From positions 1 through 63,061 of the IMG/VR virus record IMGVR_UViG_3300025133_000100: a stretch of 63,061 nt of DNA; one strand, given 5' to 3'. Under the pieces are notes generated by a model. It was not told the DNA's origin. It was given only the letters and a program-made list of their open reading frames with translations, and did not search any database. The translations under genes and the position numbers were made by a program. The DNA is from a virus. The first letter of the stretch is position 1. Every line of letters starts with the position of its first letter. This document shows positions 25,550 to 33,935 of the stretch, one piece after another.

Positions 25550-26537
25550 GCGAGCGTTAGACATTTTGACAAGGACAGGGGTCACCGACTTCAACGAGAA
25601 GTTTCGTGACAAAGGGCAGATGCTCTGTACCTGTCCGTTGGCAAAGTGGACGCACAAGAGTGGGTCAGACGGGAAGCCTTCCTGCTCGATCAACTACTCA
25701 AAGACGCCCGCTGTCTATCACTGCTTCACCTGCCAAGAGAAAGGACCCCTACACTCCCTGGTCAGCACAGTGGGAAGTCTTTCCGGCAGACAGGATCTGA
25801 TCGACCTCGGTATGCGTCTGCAGGTCTCAGATCAAGTCACCCTCGGGGACACCCTTGACAAGATCACCCAAGGGTTGGACGACTGGTATCAACCCACAAC
25901 GGAGGTAGAACCTGTGGCAATGATGAAGTACGAGGCTTTGGCACACATGCCTAAAATAGGCATGGATGCTATGGGAAGACTTACCCACTTTTTAAGAAGC
26001 CGGAACGTCACCCAAGCTATGGTTGATTGGTGGGATCTTCGACACCATGACTACGAACGGATTGTCCAGCCCGTTTATTGCCGAGAGCCTTACGAAGACC
26101 ATCTCTATGGAGCAGTCGGTCGAACAGTCGTTAATGACTCTCGCAAATACTACAACTACTTCGGCATGGAGACCGGTCGAATCTTAGGAGGCTTGCAGCA
26201 TTGGAAAGGCTACGGCAGGACGATCCTCGTCGAAGGCTTTTTCGATATGATGAACATCTGGTATTGGGCGCAGTGCCACGAACTTGATGTCCTCTGTACG
26301 TTCGGGGCGAAGGTCACCGACGAGCAAGCAAAGATCCTCCAAGAGCTTGACACCCATGTCTATTTGTTCTTCGATATGGACGACGCCGGGATCAAAGGTG
26401 CAGCCGAAGGCATGAAGAAATTAGTCAACCTACAGTCGAAACCCAGAACCATCACATGGAAGCCCAAGGAGCTTGACATGGGTGGGTGCGATAAGCTATT
26501 CTTTACCTCGCTGCTTCAAGCAGAGAACATTATTTAA
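25539..26537 (+). CDS. DNA primase, DnaG-like
   Basis: 332 residues. A CHC2-type zinc finger occupies residues 30-65 (CTCPLAKWTH, then YHCFTC). A TOPRIM domain follows with ILVEGFFDMM (Glu at about 232) and the acidic pair in FFDMDDAG (about 277-284). Between them KYYNYFG and GGLQHWKG form the catalytic core lead-in. The protein makes RNA primers. It lacks the C-terminal helicase-binding domain of bacterial DnaG, usual in phages. Start overlaps the preceding small gene. Confidence 0.78.
   Translation: MERERALDILTRTGVTDFNEKFRDKGQMLCTCPLAKWTHKSGSDGKPSCSINYSKTPAVYHCFTCQEKGPLHSLVSTVGSLSGRQDLIDLGMRLQVSDQVTLGDTLDKITQGLDDWYQPTTEVEPVAMMKYEALAHMPKIGMDAMGRLTHFLRSRNVTQAMVDWWDLRHHDYERIVQPVYCREPYEDHLYGAVGRTVVNDSRKYYNYFGMETGRILGGLQHWKGYGRTILVEGFFDMMNIWYWAQCHELDVLCTFGAKVTDEQAKILQELDTHVYLFFDMDDAGIKGAAEGMKKLVNLQSKPRTITWKPKELDMGGCDKLFFTSLLQAENII
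26473..26502 (+). promoter_or_regulatory. Candidate promoter before the probable SSB gene
   Basis: TTGACA, 18 bases, TATTCT, inside the end of the primase gene. It would feed the single-strand binding protein gene starting 68 bases later. Only the hexamers support it. Confidence 0.35.
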
Positions 26538-26569
26538 AGGGCGACAGCCCAGAACCCCAGGAGGACAAT

Positions 26570-27505
26570 ATGTCCAACGAAGAGAGCCCAATGGGCAAAC
26601 CAGATGAAACCCCACCGCAGTCTGCTGCACCTGCTTACCTTTCTGGTGCAGGTCAAACCCCGGAGCCTTCTGCTCCAGTATCCACTCCCCCCGCCGCAGC
26701 CCCAGCTACTCCGCAACATACGGAGAAACCACAGGCTGGTACGGGAGCCCCGGATTGGATGCAACAGGACATGACAAACCCTGACCAAACAGATTTTAAG
26801 GACGAGATCCATCGTCTTTATATAAAGCAGGGTGAGTCCAAAGATGTGATCTTCCTAACGGAGTGGGGCGTTGCTCCCGCCCAAGGTGGACCCATCATTG
26901 TCTTTGAACACAATCCCCAGTTCGGGGAAGGTGCCCAACGATTCAAGCACTACTACAGTTGCTTGCAACCGCTGGGGATTCCTTGTCCTATGTGTCAACG
27001 TGCAGAGACTGCACAAGATGGACGTCGCTACAAAGCGATGATGATGTCGGCTATCGACTGCACTGGATTCCAATCCAAGCAGGGGTTAATCAACAACTTC
27101 AAGACGATCATCTGCTTCAAGCAAAATGTGATGGAGCGTTTCGAGCGAAAGATGCAAGAGCTTCAGTCGATGGGTCACTCCCTTCGCGGAGCCCACTTCA
27201 AGATCTTCCGCAGCCGAGACAACCAGTCTCCTAAGACTGGTGATGATTTCTCGTTCCAGGGAATGGTCGATCTGGCCCAGTACCCTGACAACGCTGTCCA
27301 CGACTGGGCGAATCTTATCGCTCCAGATCCTGTGAAAGTTGAGGAAGCCATGAAAGAATTGGCGAACGCTCAACAGACTAACTTCCAAGGTGGAGGCAAC
27401 CAGGGTGGTGGACAACAAGGTGGTTATCAGCAGCCGCCGCAAGGTCAAGGTGGTTACCAAGGTCCTCCCGGTCAACCAGCCGGTGGACAACAGGTAAGCT
27501 ACTAA
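26570..27505 (+). CDS. Probable single-stranded DNA-binding protein
   Basis: 311 residues. A Pro/Ala-rich disordered N-terminus (1-65) leads to a beta-rich core with an OB-like strand series (IHRLYIKQGESKDVIFLTEW) and a Cys pair region (LQPLGIPCPMCQRAE) that could bind zinc as in gp32-type proteins. The C-terminal 50 residues are Gly/Gln/Pro-rich (GGGNQGGGQQGGYQQPPQGQ), like the flexible linker of SSBs, but without the usual acidic tip. Position between primase and DNA polymerase, a good RBS (AGGAGG) and a strong terminator after it fit an abundant replication protein. No decisive motif, so the call is inferred. Confidence 0.55.
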   Translation: MSNEESPMGKPDETPPQSAAPAYLSGAGQTPEPSAPVSTPPAAAPATPQHTEKPQAGTGAPDWMQQDMTNPDQTDFKDEIHRLYIKQGESKDVIFLTEWGVAPAQGGPIIVFEHNPQFGEGAQRFKHYYSCLQPLGIPCPMCQRAETAQDGRRYKAMMMSAIDCTGFQSKQGLINNFKTIICFKQNVMERFERKMQELQSMGHSLRGAHFKIFRSRDNQSPKTGDDFSFQGMVDLAQYPDNAVHDWANLIAPDPVKVEEAMKELANAQQTNFQGGGNQGGGQQGGYQQPPQGQGGYQGPPGQPAGGQQVSY

Positions 27506-27515
27506 ACCCTTCAGT

Positions 27516-27557
27516 CAAACCCCCTCTCCTATTATTAGGAGAGCGGGGTTTTTCTTT
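27516..27557 (+). terminator. Intrinsic terminator with the shared palindrome as its stem
   Basis: CCCC + TCTCCTA, loop TTAT, TAGGAGA + GCGGGG, followed by TTTTTCTTTT. The stem core is the 18-base palindrome found elsewhere in this genome, here extended by a G/C clamp and a T-run. It separates the SSB gene from the polymerase gene. Confidence 0.75.
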
Positions 27558-27574
27558 TCTCTTGCTGGATTGCC

Positions 27575-29416
27575 ATGTACACCGCACAAGATCTAATCGC
27601 CTCTGCGCGAAAACACAAAATGTTCTGCTTCGATGTAGAACATGCCCACGATACCAATCTCTCGGCTACTGATTTTAAGCTCCATGGTATGGGGTTTGCT
27701 ACCGAAGAGATCACCGTCTATTTGACTGACATGACCGTCATCCGGGAAGTGATAAGAAACCTCTTCCCCGACGACGACATTGAAGCCATCGCGTACAACG
27801 CTAAGTACGATCTCAAGTGTCTCAAAGCTGTCGGCATTATCGACTCCCACGAGTACCCCAATGGGATTCGTGATCCGATGATCGGCTACAACCTTCTCGA
27901 CGAAAACCGCCAGCAGAATAAGATGAAGTTGGAGCATCTGGTCCTCGATATATTCGGTTACCAAATGCAGAGCTACATGCCTGCCTGGGAAGCCGGAGGG
28001 GCGACGTTCGAGGCTTATGCCAAGGACGATGTTTACTGGGAGTTGAAACTCTACAAACACCTCAAGCCAATGATCGTGCGAGAGGGTCTGTGGGGTAACT
28101 TCATCAAGATCCGAATGAGGATTCTCTTGGTGGTTTCCGACTTAGAGTACGTGGGCTTCTATTGGGATCTCGACCGAGCCCGAGAGCTGCTCCACGGTTA
28201 TCAGAAACTCCGAGACAAATACGAAACCGAAATCCACGAGTTGATAGGAAACGTGAACATCAAGTCCGGACCCCAGATGTCGGTCAGACTTTTTGATGAG
28301 CTGGGATACTCGACCCGAGGGTTGGATAAGGTGCCAACAGGGAAGTGGTGGAAGCTTGACGCAGATGCGTTGGACACACTCTCCCGACGATACCCTGTCG
28401 CCCACAAGATCAAACAGTTCCGAACAGCCTCCCAGATGATCGGCACCTACGTCGAACCTCTCTCCCGGATGGCGATGGATGATCCGAACAGCCGGATACA
28501 CTCCAACTTCTGGTTAATCTCCCTCACAGGACGAACGCGGAATACCAACCCTAACCTCCAGAACCAACCCGCACGACTCGACAAGATCTTTGACGACCTC
28601 TCGATTCGTACAGGCTTCGTCCCACGAGACGGCTTCTCTATGATCGTGAGCGATCTCTCTCAGATCGAGTTGCGAGTATGTGCCCATGTGACGGGGGACC
28701 CTGGCTTTACCAAGGCGTATACCGACTGGCAGTGCAAGAGCTGTGGAGCCTCGGGATCTAACATCGTTATCCAACACACCTGCCCCAACTGCGGAGTGTA
28801 CGAAGATGAAGATAATGGATTCTGGCATGGACTAGATCTTCATCAGCAAACCACCGACCAAGTCTCTGCTCTCCAAGGGAACAGGTCCTACGGTAAGCAG
28901 TGCAACTTCTCTCTGATCTACGCAGCCTCGGGACGCCGAATGTGGTATGAGTATCCAGACTTTTCTGAGCAGCAATGGAACGACATTGTCGAGCAGTTCC
29001 TCAACACATACAGCGGGGTGAAGAGATACCACCAACGCATGAAGAGACTTCTTAACACCGATGGAGTTGTCACCAACATCTTCGGCAGGAAGAGAAGGAT
29101 CACCCGCGAGGAATTGAAGAAACACTTCAAGCATTGCTTCAACCAGTTTGTGAACTTCCCGATCCAATCCGCAGCCTTTGAATACATCGCCATCGCGTTG
29201 GTCAACCTCCGGCAGCAGTGGATCGACGAAGGGATCTGGAACACCGATGCGTACTTTGTTAATTTTATTCACGACGAGGTTGTCGTAGAGTGTAAGCATG
29301 GGATGGAAGCGAAGGTCAAAAAGGATGTTGTCTATCACCTTGAACATGCTGTCCAGATGTCAGTTCCTGTGAGAGCCGACATTAAGACTGTAGCCAACTG
29401 GAACGAGATGAAATGA
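27575..29416 (+). CDS. DNA polymerase, family A, with 3'-5' exonuclease and inserted zinc ribbon
   Basis: 613 residues. The exonuclease domain has FCFDVEHA (Asp20, Glu22), AYNAKYDL and YAKDDV (Asp at about 151). Polymerase motif A reads SDLSQIELR (Leu where most have Tyr). Motif B is R437-x3-K441-x3-F445-x3-Y449, so the dideoxy-discrimination position is Phe. Motif C is FIHDEVVVE (His566-Asp567-Glu568). Between motifs A and B lies an unusual Cys-x2-Cys ... Cys-x2-Cys segment (CKSCG, residues 387-391; CPNCG, 403-407), a zinc ribbon not normally present in family A enzymes. It is the phage replicative polymerase. Confidence 0.88.
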   Translation: MYTAQDLIASARKHKMFCFDVEHAHDTNLSATDFKLHGMGFATEEITVYLTDMTVIREVIRNLFPDDDIEAIAYNAKYDLKCLKAVGIIDSHEYPNGIRDPMIGYNLLDENRQQNKMKLEHLVLDIFGYQMQSYMPAWEAGGATFEAYAKDDVYWELKLYKHLKPMIVREGLWGNFIKIRMRILLVVSDLEYVGFYWDLDRARELLHGYQKLRDKYETEIHELIGNVNIKSGPQMSVRLFDELGYSTRGLDKVPTGKWWKLDADALDTLSRRYPVAHKIKQFRTASQMIGTYVEPLSRMAMDDPNSRIHSNFWLISLTGRTRNTNPNLQNQPARLDKIFDDLSIRTGFVPRDGFSMIVSDLSQIELRVCAHVTGDPGFTKAYTDWQCKSCGASGSNIVIQHTCPNCGVYEDEDNGFWHGLDLHQQTTDQVSALQGNRSYGKQCNFSLIYAASGRRMWYEYPDFSEQQWNDIVEQFLNTYSGVKRYHQRMKRLLNTDGVVTNIFGRKRRITREELKKHFKHCFNQFVNFPIQSAAFEYIAIALVNLRQQWIDEGIWNTDAYFVNFIHDEVVVECKHGMEAKVKKDVVYHLEHAVQMSVPVRADIKTVANWNEMK

Positions 29417-30138
29417 TCGACCTAAGACAAGGCGAGTGCATCGAGGTGATGAAGACGCTCCCTGATAATTCCGTTGACATGGTCCTTACCGACCCACCTT
29501 ATGGCACAACAGCCTGTAAGTGGGATGTTGTTATCCCCCTCGGGCCGATGTGGGAGCAGTTGGAGAGAGTCATAAAACCCAAAGGGGCGATTGTGTTAAT
29601 GGCGAGACAACCCTTCACCAGCATACTCGTCAACAGCAACCTCAAAAAGTTCAAGTATGATTGGGTGTGGGACAAGCATATCCCTCGCAACTTTATCAAC
29701 GCGAAGATCATGCCCATGAATAAGCACGAGAGCGTTTTGGTTTTTGGGAAGGGTAAGCTAAACTACTATCCGCAGATGACCAAAAGAAACAAGCCGGTAA
29801 CGGTGAAGAACTACGGGAAGAAGGGGAAGCAGTCGGCCTACCAGATGAACACGAACGGCTCCGATAAGAAGACCCGCACCTACACCCACAGGAATCCCGA
29901 TACGATTATCACAGGCAAGTGGGAAGCAAACAGTGGTAAGGTACACCCCACGCAGAAACCCGTATCGCTGATGGAGTACCTTGCAAAGACTTACACCAAA
30001 GAGGGAGAGACTATCCTCGACTTCGCGATGGGATCAGGCACGACCGGAGTGGCCTGCTTAAACACCAACAGAAGCTTTATCGGAATTGAACTTGACACCG
30101 GTTACTTCAAAATAGCAGAGGAGAGAATACATGGCTAA
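29413..30138 (+). CDS. DNA methyltransferase, DPPY type (N6-adenine or N4-cytosine)
   Basis: 241 residues. DPPY occurs at 27-30, followed by the target-recognition region and then KPVSLMEYLAKTY and DFAMGSGTTGVA as the SAM-binding loop, i.e. the beta-class order. KVHPTQKPVSL is the typical motif before the SAM site. No restriction enzyme gene is adjacent, so it is solitary and probably protects phage DNA or marks it. Start overlaps the polymerase stop (ATGA). Confidence 0.82.
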   Translation: MIDLRQGECIEVMKTLPDNSVDMVLTDPPYGTTACKWDVVIPLGPMWEQLERVIKPKGAIVLMARQPFTSILVNSNLKKFKYDWVWDKHIPRNFINAKIMPMNKHESVLVFGKGKLNYYPQMTKRNKPVTVKNYGKKGKQSAYQMNTNGSDKKTRTYTHRNPDTIITGKWEANSGKVHPTQKPVSLMEYLAKTYTKEGETILDFAMGSGTTGVACLNTNRSFIGIELDTGYFKIAEERIHG

Positions 30139-30283
30139 CAAATGCAAGTGGGAGGCAGTCACAGCCTCCACGCATAGAATGTGGGTTCCAGATGGTTGGC
30201 TTGTAAGAGCGACGGGCTCTGCTAGTGGACAATTTGCACTTACGTTTGTTCCCGATGACCACCACCTCTGGGTGATTGAATGA
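30131..30283 (+). CDS. Small hypothetical protein
   Basis: 50 residues, starting at an ATG within the last codons of the methyltransferase gene and ending in an ATGA overlap with the helicase gene. It is Trp-rich (KWEAVTAS, MWVPDGWLV, FVPDDHHLWVIE). Tight coupling on both sides supports it as real. No family recognised. Confidence 0.5.
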   Translation: MANKCKWEAVTASTHRMWVPDGWLVRATGSASGQFALTFVPDDHHLWVIE

Positions 30284-31608
30284 CCATCAAAGCCGACTAC
30301 GACCGAATGCTCTGGCTTGCTAAGGAGGGACTCCCTTTGAAGCGGATCAAGCGGAGACTTACCCTCATGCCCGAGGGGACCAACGAGGAGATTGAACTCT
30401 TCGACGAATCCCGTCCAGGTCTGATTGGTGTTCCCCGCGAGTGGGCCTACGCCCGAGAATTGGATCTGAAACTCCGGGATATGACCCTCAACCGTCCCCG
30501 AGTCTGGCCGCAGTTCAAGGGATCGTGGCGAGAAGGCCAGGAGGCGTCCGTAAAGAGCCTCCTGTCACATTTCCGAATGGGATGCTATGGAGGGCTACTA
30601 GAGGCCAAATGCGGCTCTGGGAAGACCGTGATGGGTACTGCCGTAGCCGCCCAGATGAATACCCCCACCCTGGTTGTCGTCCCCAAGACCGACCTCGCCC
30701 AGCAGTGGAAGGACACAGCCCAAGACTTCTTCGGAGCCTCAGTCGGCAACGTCTGCCAAGACGAGTGGGATTACAAAGGGCACCACATGGTCACAGCCTC
30801 CGCGCAGACCCTCTGGGCTCGTCGCGAGAGCATCCCTGTGGGCTTCTGGGAGACGTTCGGGATGCTTATATATGATGAGTGCCACCGTTTTCCCTGCAAG
30901 ACTTTCAGCATAGCTCTATCGTCCCCCTGCGCGAGATACAGGCTAGGAGTCTCTGCCACATTCCGACGCAAGGATGGGATGGACGAAGTCTGGACCCACC
31001 ACATTGGACCGGTCGTCCACACGACCAAGGTGAAGAGCCTCCCGGCTGAGTACGTCCAGATCCCTTGGCAGACCCATCTAAGGGATTCCCAGTTCAAGCT
31101 CCATGGAGGGGGAATCAATCACTCGAAATGGGTCACGACCATCTCAGAGGACGCAGCCTACACCCACTGGCTGGTCTCCCAGATTTTGACTTCCGCAAGT
31201 GCAGGAAGACACACCCTTGTCTGCTCCCACCGAACGGACCAGCTCGCAACTATCAGGAGGATGTTAGAGACTCAAGGCTTCACCGACGTGGGCTACTATG
31301 CCGGGAAGGTCGAAGGCAGAACGATCAAGGCCGCAGAGCTGGAAGAGTCCAAGTCAAAGAAGATCGTACTCGCCACGTTTAACAAGATGGCAGAGGGGAC
31401 AGACATTCCCTCACTTGATACACTATTCCTGGCAACACCCGCCGGGGACATTGAACAGGTGGTTGGACGAATCCAACGTAAAGACTCAGGAAAAAAGAAC
31501 CTCCTGATCATCGATCCTGTTTGGAATACTCGCTACATGAAAGCACTTGGAAACAAGCGTCTTCGTTTCTATAACTCCCAGAACTTTAAGGACCAAGCTA
31601 ATGGCTAA
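30280..31608 (+). CDS. SF2 DNA helicase (DEAD/ResIII-like)
   Basis: 442 residues. Motif I AKCGSGKT (109-116), Ia LVVVPKTDLAQQW, II YDECHRF, III GVSATFRR, then VLATFNKMAEGTDIPSLD and motif VI QVVGRIQR near 393-400. About 100 residues precede motif I. The layout matches UvsW/ComFA-like single-polypeptide helicases that remodel branched DNA in recombination-dependent replication. A RecA-like gene follows shortly. Coupled to both neighbours by overlaps. Confidence 0.78.
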   Translation: MTIKADYDRMLWLAKEGLPLKRIKRRLTLMPEGTNEEIELFDESRPGLIGVPREWAYARELDLKLRDMTLNRPRVWPQFKGSWREGQEASVKSLLSHFRMGCYGGLLEAKCGSGKTVMGTAVAAQMNTPTLVVVPKTDLAQQWKDTAQDFFGASVGNVCQDEWDYKGHHMVTASAQTLWARRESIPVGFWETFGMLIYDECHRFPCKTFSIALSSPCARYRLGVSATFRRKDGMDEVWTHHIGPVVHTTKVKSLPAEYVQIPWQTHLRDSQFKLHGGGINHSKWVTTISEDAAYTHWLVSQILTSASAGRHTLVCSHRTDQLATIRRMLETQGFTDVGYYAGKVEGRTIKAAELEESKSKKIVLATFNKMAEGTDIPSLDTLFLATPAGDIEQVVGRIQRKDSGKKNLLIIDPVWNTRYMKALGNKRLRFYNSQNFKDQANG

Positions 31609-31942
31609 AAAAACTACTGACAAAGGAACCTCCGAGGGTCTCTTAGAAATCTCCCGCACGTACAAGGAAGGTGCAGTTGTTACGAAGGAAGATACGGACG
31701 TCGAAGTCATCGAAGTCAAGACCTATCCTGGTGTACCTTTAGCAAAGGTTAGGGCAGGTTCCCGGATGACGATCAACCTTGGGAACTACGAGTCTGTTCA
31801 GATCTCGGTAGAAGTAGAACTTCCCACCCCCGTCGAAGAACTATCCCCTGCTTACGTTGCTGCAAAAGCCTTTGTCGATGACAAAATGGGCACAGAAGTT
31901 TCAGCATGCAAGCAATTCCGTCAAGACAAAGCGAGCGCCTAG
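31601..31942 (+). CDS. Hypothetical protein upstream of recA-like gene
   Basis: 113 residues from the ATG at 31601, eight bases inside the helicase gene. A basic start (MAKKTTDKG) leads to beta strands with VRAGSRMTINLGNYESVQIS and VEVELPTPVEEL, then a helix (AYVAAKAFVDDKM). I recall similar proteins in phages next to recombination genes, annotated only as hypothetical. The G.x.LNLGNYES.xx.V motif is the recognisable part. The stop overlaps the next GTG. Confidence 0.55.
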   Translation: MAKKTTDKGTSEGLLEISRTYKEGAVVTKEDTDVEVIEVKTYPGVPLAKVRAGSRMTINLGNYESVQISVEVELPTPVEELSPAYVAAKAFVDDKMGTEVSACKQFRQDKASA

Positions 31943-33021
31943 TGGCAAAGAAAGAAAAACCTTTGATGACTTTCGACGAGTTTCGTGCGTCAGTCAACGA
32001 TGGTTTTGGTGCCGGGATTATTCAATCTCCCGGAGCTAACCGAAACCTTCGACGACTGTGTACGGGGTTCGTTGGGCTGGACGGAGCAACGGGAGGAGGT
32101 TGGCCCTTTTCTAGGATCAACATCATCGCGGGAGCCGAGTCCAGTGGTAAAACTCTTCGCTGCTTGAAAGCCGCAGAGCAAGTCAAGGAATACGACAAAG
32201 CTACGCACGTACACAAATCACACTTCAAGGATCTTACGGAGTTCACTCCAGGGACTGCCTTGTTCGTGGACGTGGAGAATAGTTTTGACGAGGACTGGGC
32301 TGTACTCAACGGTTGGGACATGGAGAACTACTCGATTGCTGTACCTGCTTCGGCAGAGCAAACGGTAGACCTAGTCACCAAAGCGATTGAGCAGAGGGTG
32401 TTCGATTTGATCATCGTCGATTCAATTGCCGCGATGACTCCTGACAAGGAGTACGAAAGTTCGAGCGAAGATTGGCAAATGGGCCTCGGTGCCCGACTGA
32501 CCAACAAAGCCATGCGCAAGTGGAATGCTGCTCTCGCAAAGGCAACCCAAGACGGTGTTAGCGGACCTTGTGTCCTCGCGCTAAACCAGTTCCGGGAGAA
32601 GCTGGGGATCATGTACGGAGACAACCGTACCTTGCCAAATGGAAAGGGGCAAAGGTTCGCCGCAGCTATCATCGAATACTGCAAACCTGCCCAAGTCCAG
32701 GACGATTCCAAAACTGAATTCGGGGAGGGTATCTACGGTGGTGTGATGAATAAGAACAAGACGTTCACACCAAAGTGTACACACACGTTCACCATGGCTC
32801 TAAAGGGCGACGACAAAGGCAAAGTGAATAACGCTGCCGTTATCGTGAAGCTCTGCGCGGATCATGGTATGCTTACGAAAGACCCGAAGTCAGGTTGGAA
32901 CTATGGAAGCACCAACTTTCGGATCAAGCGAGACTTCATTGACAAGCTCGAAGCCGACCCTGACTTCATGCGTCGAGTATGGCGGGATGTGGTAATGGCA
33001 TTTGGAGCAGACCCATGGTAA
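31942..33021 (+). CDS. RecA/UvsX-like recombinase
   Basis: 359 residues from a GTG overlapping the preceding stop (TAGTG); an ATG 24 bases later is an alternative. The ATPase core has RLCTGFVGLDGATGGG, Walker A AGAESSGKT (about 63-71), LFVDVENSFDEDWA and Walker B LIIVDSIAAMTP, followed by the L2-type region and KTFTPKCTHTFTMAL. Order and length match phage RecA homologues that carry out strand exchange. It follows an SF2 helicase and precedes three nucleases, a complete recombination set. Confidence 0.78.
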   Translation: MAKKEKPLMTFDEFRASVNDGFGAGIIQSPGANRNLRRLCTGFVGLDGATGGGWPFSRINIIAGAESSGKTLRCLKAAEQVKEYDKATHVHKSHFKDLTEFTPGTALFVDVENSFDEDWAVLNGWDMENYSIAVPASAEQTVDLVTKAIEQRVFDLIIVDSIAAMTPDKEYESSSEDWQMGLGARLTNKAMRKWNAALAKATQDGVSGPCVLALNQFREKLGIMYGDNRTLPNGKGQRFAAAIIEYCKPAQVQDDSKTEFGEGIYGGVMNKNKTFTPKCTHTFTMALKGDDKGKVNNAAVIVKLCADHGMLTKDPKSGWNYGSTNFRIKRDFIDKLEADPDFMRRVWRDVVMAFGADPW

Positions 33022-33278
33022 ATAGAAGAAGTTTTTTAACCGCAGCAATTGTAGGAGTTACCTTACCCTTCTTACCCTTTCCCCAAGAAGCCTCTGTTAG
33101 ATCAATACAGATTTATAGAGGAAGCGGAAGGGGTTGCTGGTGGGAAGACCACTCATGGGAGAAAGTGGAGGTAGACCAGATAGTTAGGGTCTGGGACATC
33201 CACGATAAGAAGTGGGTGAATCTGCTTGTAACCGAAACTGGCGAGACTGGGATAGTGGGTGTAGAACCCTTCGCCTAA
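33015..33278 (+). CDS. Small exported protein with Tat-type signal peptide
   Basis: 87 residues. The start MVNRRSFLTAAIVGVTLPFL combines a twin-arginine motif (N-R-R-S-F-L) with a hydrophobic stretch, a textbook Tat signal, and PFPQEAS offers a cleavage region. The mature part of about 60 residues is Trp-rich and beta-like (GCWWEDHSWEKVEV, VRVWDIHDKKW). Export of a folded small protein by a phage is unusual; a role in envelope modification or superinfection control is only a guess. Start overlaps the recA-like stop. Confidence 0.55.
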   Translation: MVNRRSFLTAAIVGVTLPFLPFPQEASVRSIQIYRGSGRGCWWEDHSWEKVEVDQIVRVWDIHDKKWVNLLVTETGETGIVGVEPFA

Positions 33279-33291
33279 TAATAGGAGAGAA
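33274..33291. repeat. Palindrome with ribosome binding site in its right arm
   Basis: CCTAATAATAGGAGA overlaps the stop of the Tat-signal gene. Its AGGAGA is the ribosome site of the nuclease gene starting eight bases later, so pairing of the arms would hide that site. Confidence 0.5.
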
Positions 33292-33293
33292 TT

Positions 33294-33647
33294 GTGGCAG
33301 AGTCACAAATGGGAAGCAAGAAGAGACGCCAGAGCGTCAAAGCCCAGACACTCCAAACGGAGCAGCAGATAGCTGATGACCTGGGAGGCAAGCGGGTGCC
33401 TATGTCAGGAGCGGGAGACAAGAAGGGAGACGTCCAGATAGACGACTTCGTTTTGGATTCCAAAGAGACCCTAGGGGATCGTCTGACACTTAACGCTTCT
33501 GACTTCGTGAAGATCTGCAGGGAGGCAAGCCAGGAGAGCAAAGACCCCGCCTTTGTTTTTACATTTGCAAAGCATGCCCACACTGTTCCGCAGCAGTGGG
33601 TGTGCATTCCCTTTGATAAGTTCGCGGAGTTATTTGGGGATGAATAG
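33294..33647 (+). CDS. PD-(D/E)XK nuclease-like protein
   Basis: 117 residues from GTG after AGGAGAG. A basic N-terminus (KKRRQSVKAQ), then TEQQIADDLGGKRVPMSGAGDKKGDV (helix-Glu, then Gly-Asp) and VLDSKET (acidic-x-Lys) form the order E...D...(D/E)xK of the restriction-endonuclease fold. The C-terminal half is a helix with KICREASQESKDPAFVF, as in resolvase-like small nucleases. Substrate unknown; the neighbours suggest recombination or repair. Confidence 0.55.
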   Translation: MAESQMGSKKRRQSVKAQTLQTEQQIADDLGGKRVPMSGAGDKKGDVQIDDFVLDSKETLGDRLTLNASDFVKICREASQESKDPAFVFTFAKHAHTVPQQWVCIPFDKFAELFGDE

Positions 33648-33777
33648 CGAATACTACTACGAGTGGCGGCAGATGCAGTCAGGCACTACTACGATTGTAG
33701 TCCCCTTCAAGAGACTCTACCGAACCTTTTGTATACTCCCTAGCTTAAAATGGGCCTACGTCCACCGTGAAGAATGA
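33640..33777 (+). CDS. Tiny protein with V-P-F-K-R-L-Y / Trp motif
   Basis: 45 residues. The C-terminal two thirds read IVVPFKRLYRTFCILPSLKW, a clear member of the PxKxLY...W family found throughout this genome. Start overlaps the nuclease stop, and the end overlaps the next small gene (ATGA), showing real coupling. AT-richer than its surroundings. Function unknown. Confidence 0.6.
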   Translation: MNSEYYYEWRQMQSGTTTIVVPFKRLYRTFCILPSLKWAYVHREE

Positions 33778-33926
33778 GACGAACAAATAACTGTAAACAA
33801 TACTGGAGAAGGTGGTATAATTTAAGGAATCCTTTACCTCTTGAACACAGTATAGTACCAGTAAAGATTCTGTATGCGGACGCAAAGATTTACACAGATT
33901 TTTACTGGTTATATGTAACGACATGA
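33774..33926 (+). CDS. Tiny protein with V-P-V-K-I-L-Y / Trp motif
   Basis: 50 residues, basic N-terminus (MRRTNNCKQYWRRWYNLRN), then HSIVPVKILYADAKIYTDFY and WLYVTT. It directly follows another member of the same motif family, suggesting tandem duplication and divergence. Too short for most gene finders, but the ATGA overlap and the shared motif support it. Confidence 0.55.
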   Translation: MRRTNNCKQYWRRWYNLRNPLPLEHSIVPVKILYADAKIYTDFYWLYVTT

Positions 33927-33935
33927 GTAAGACGC

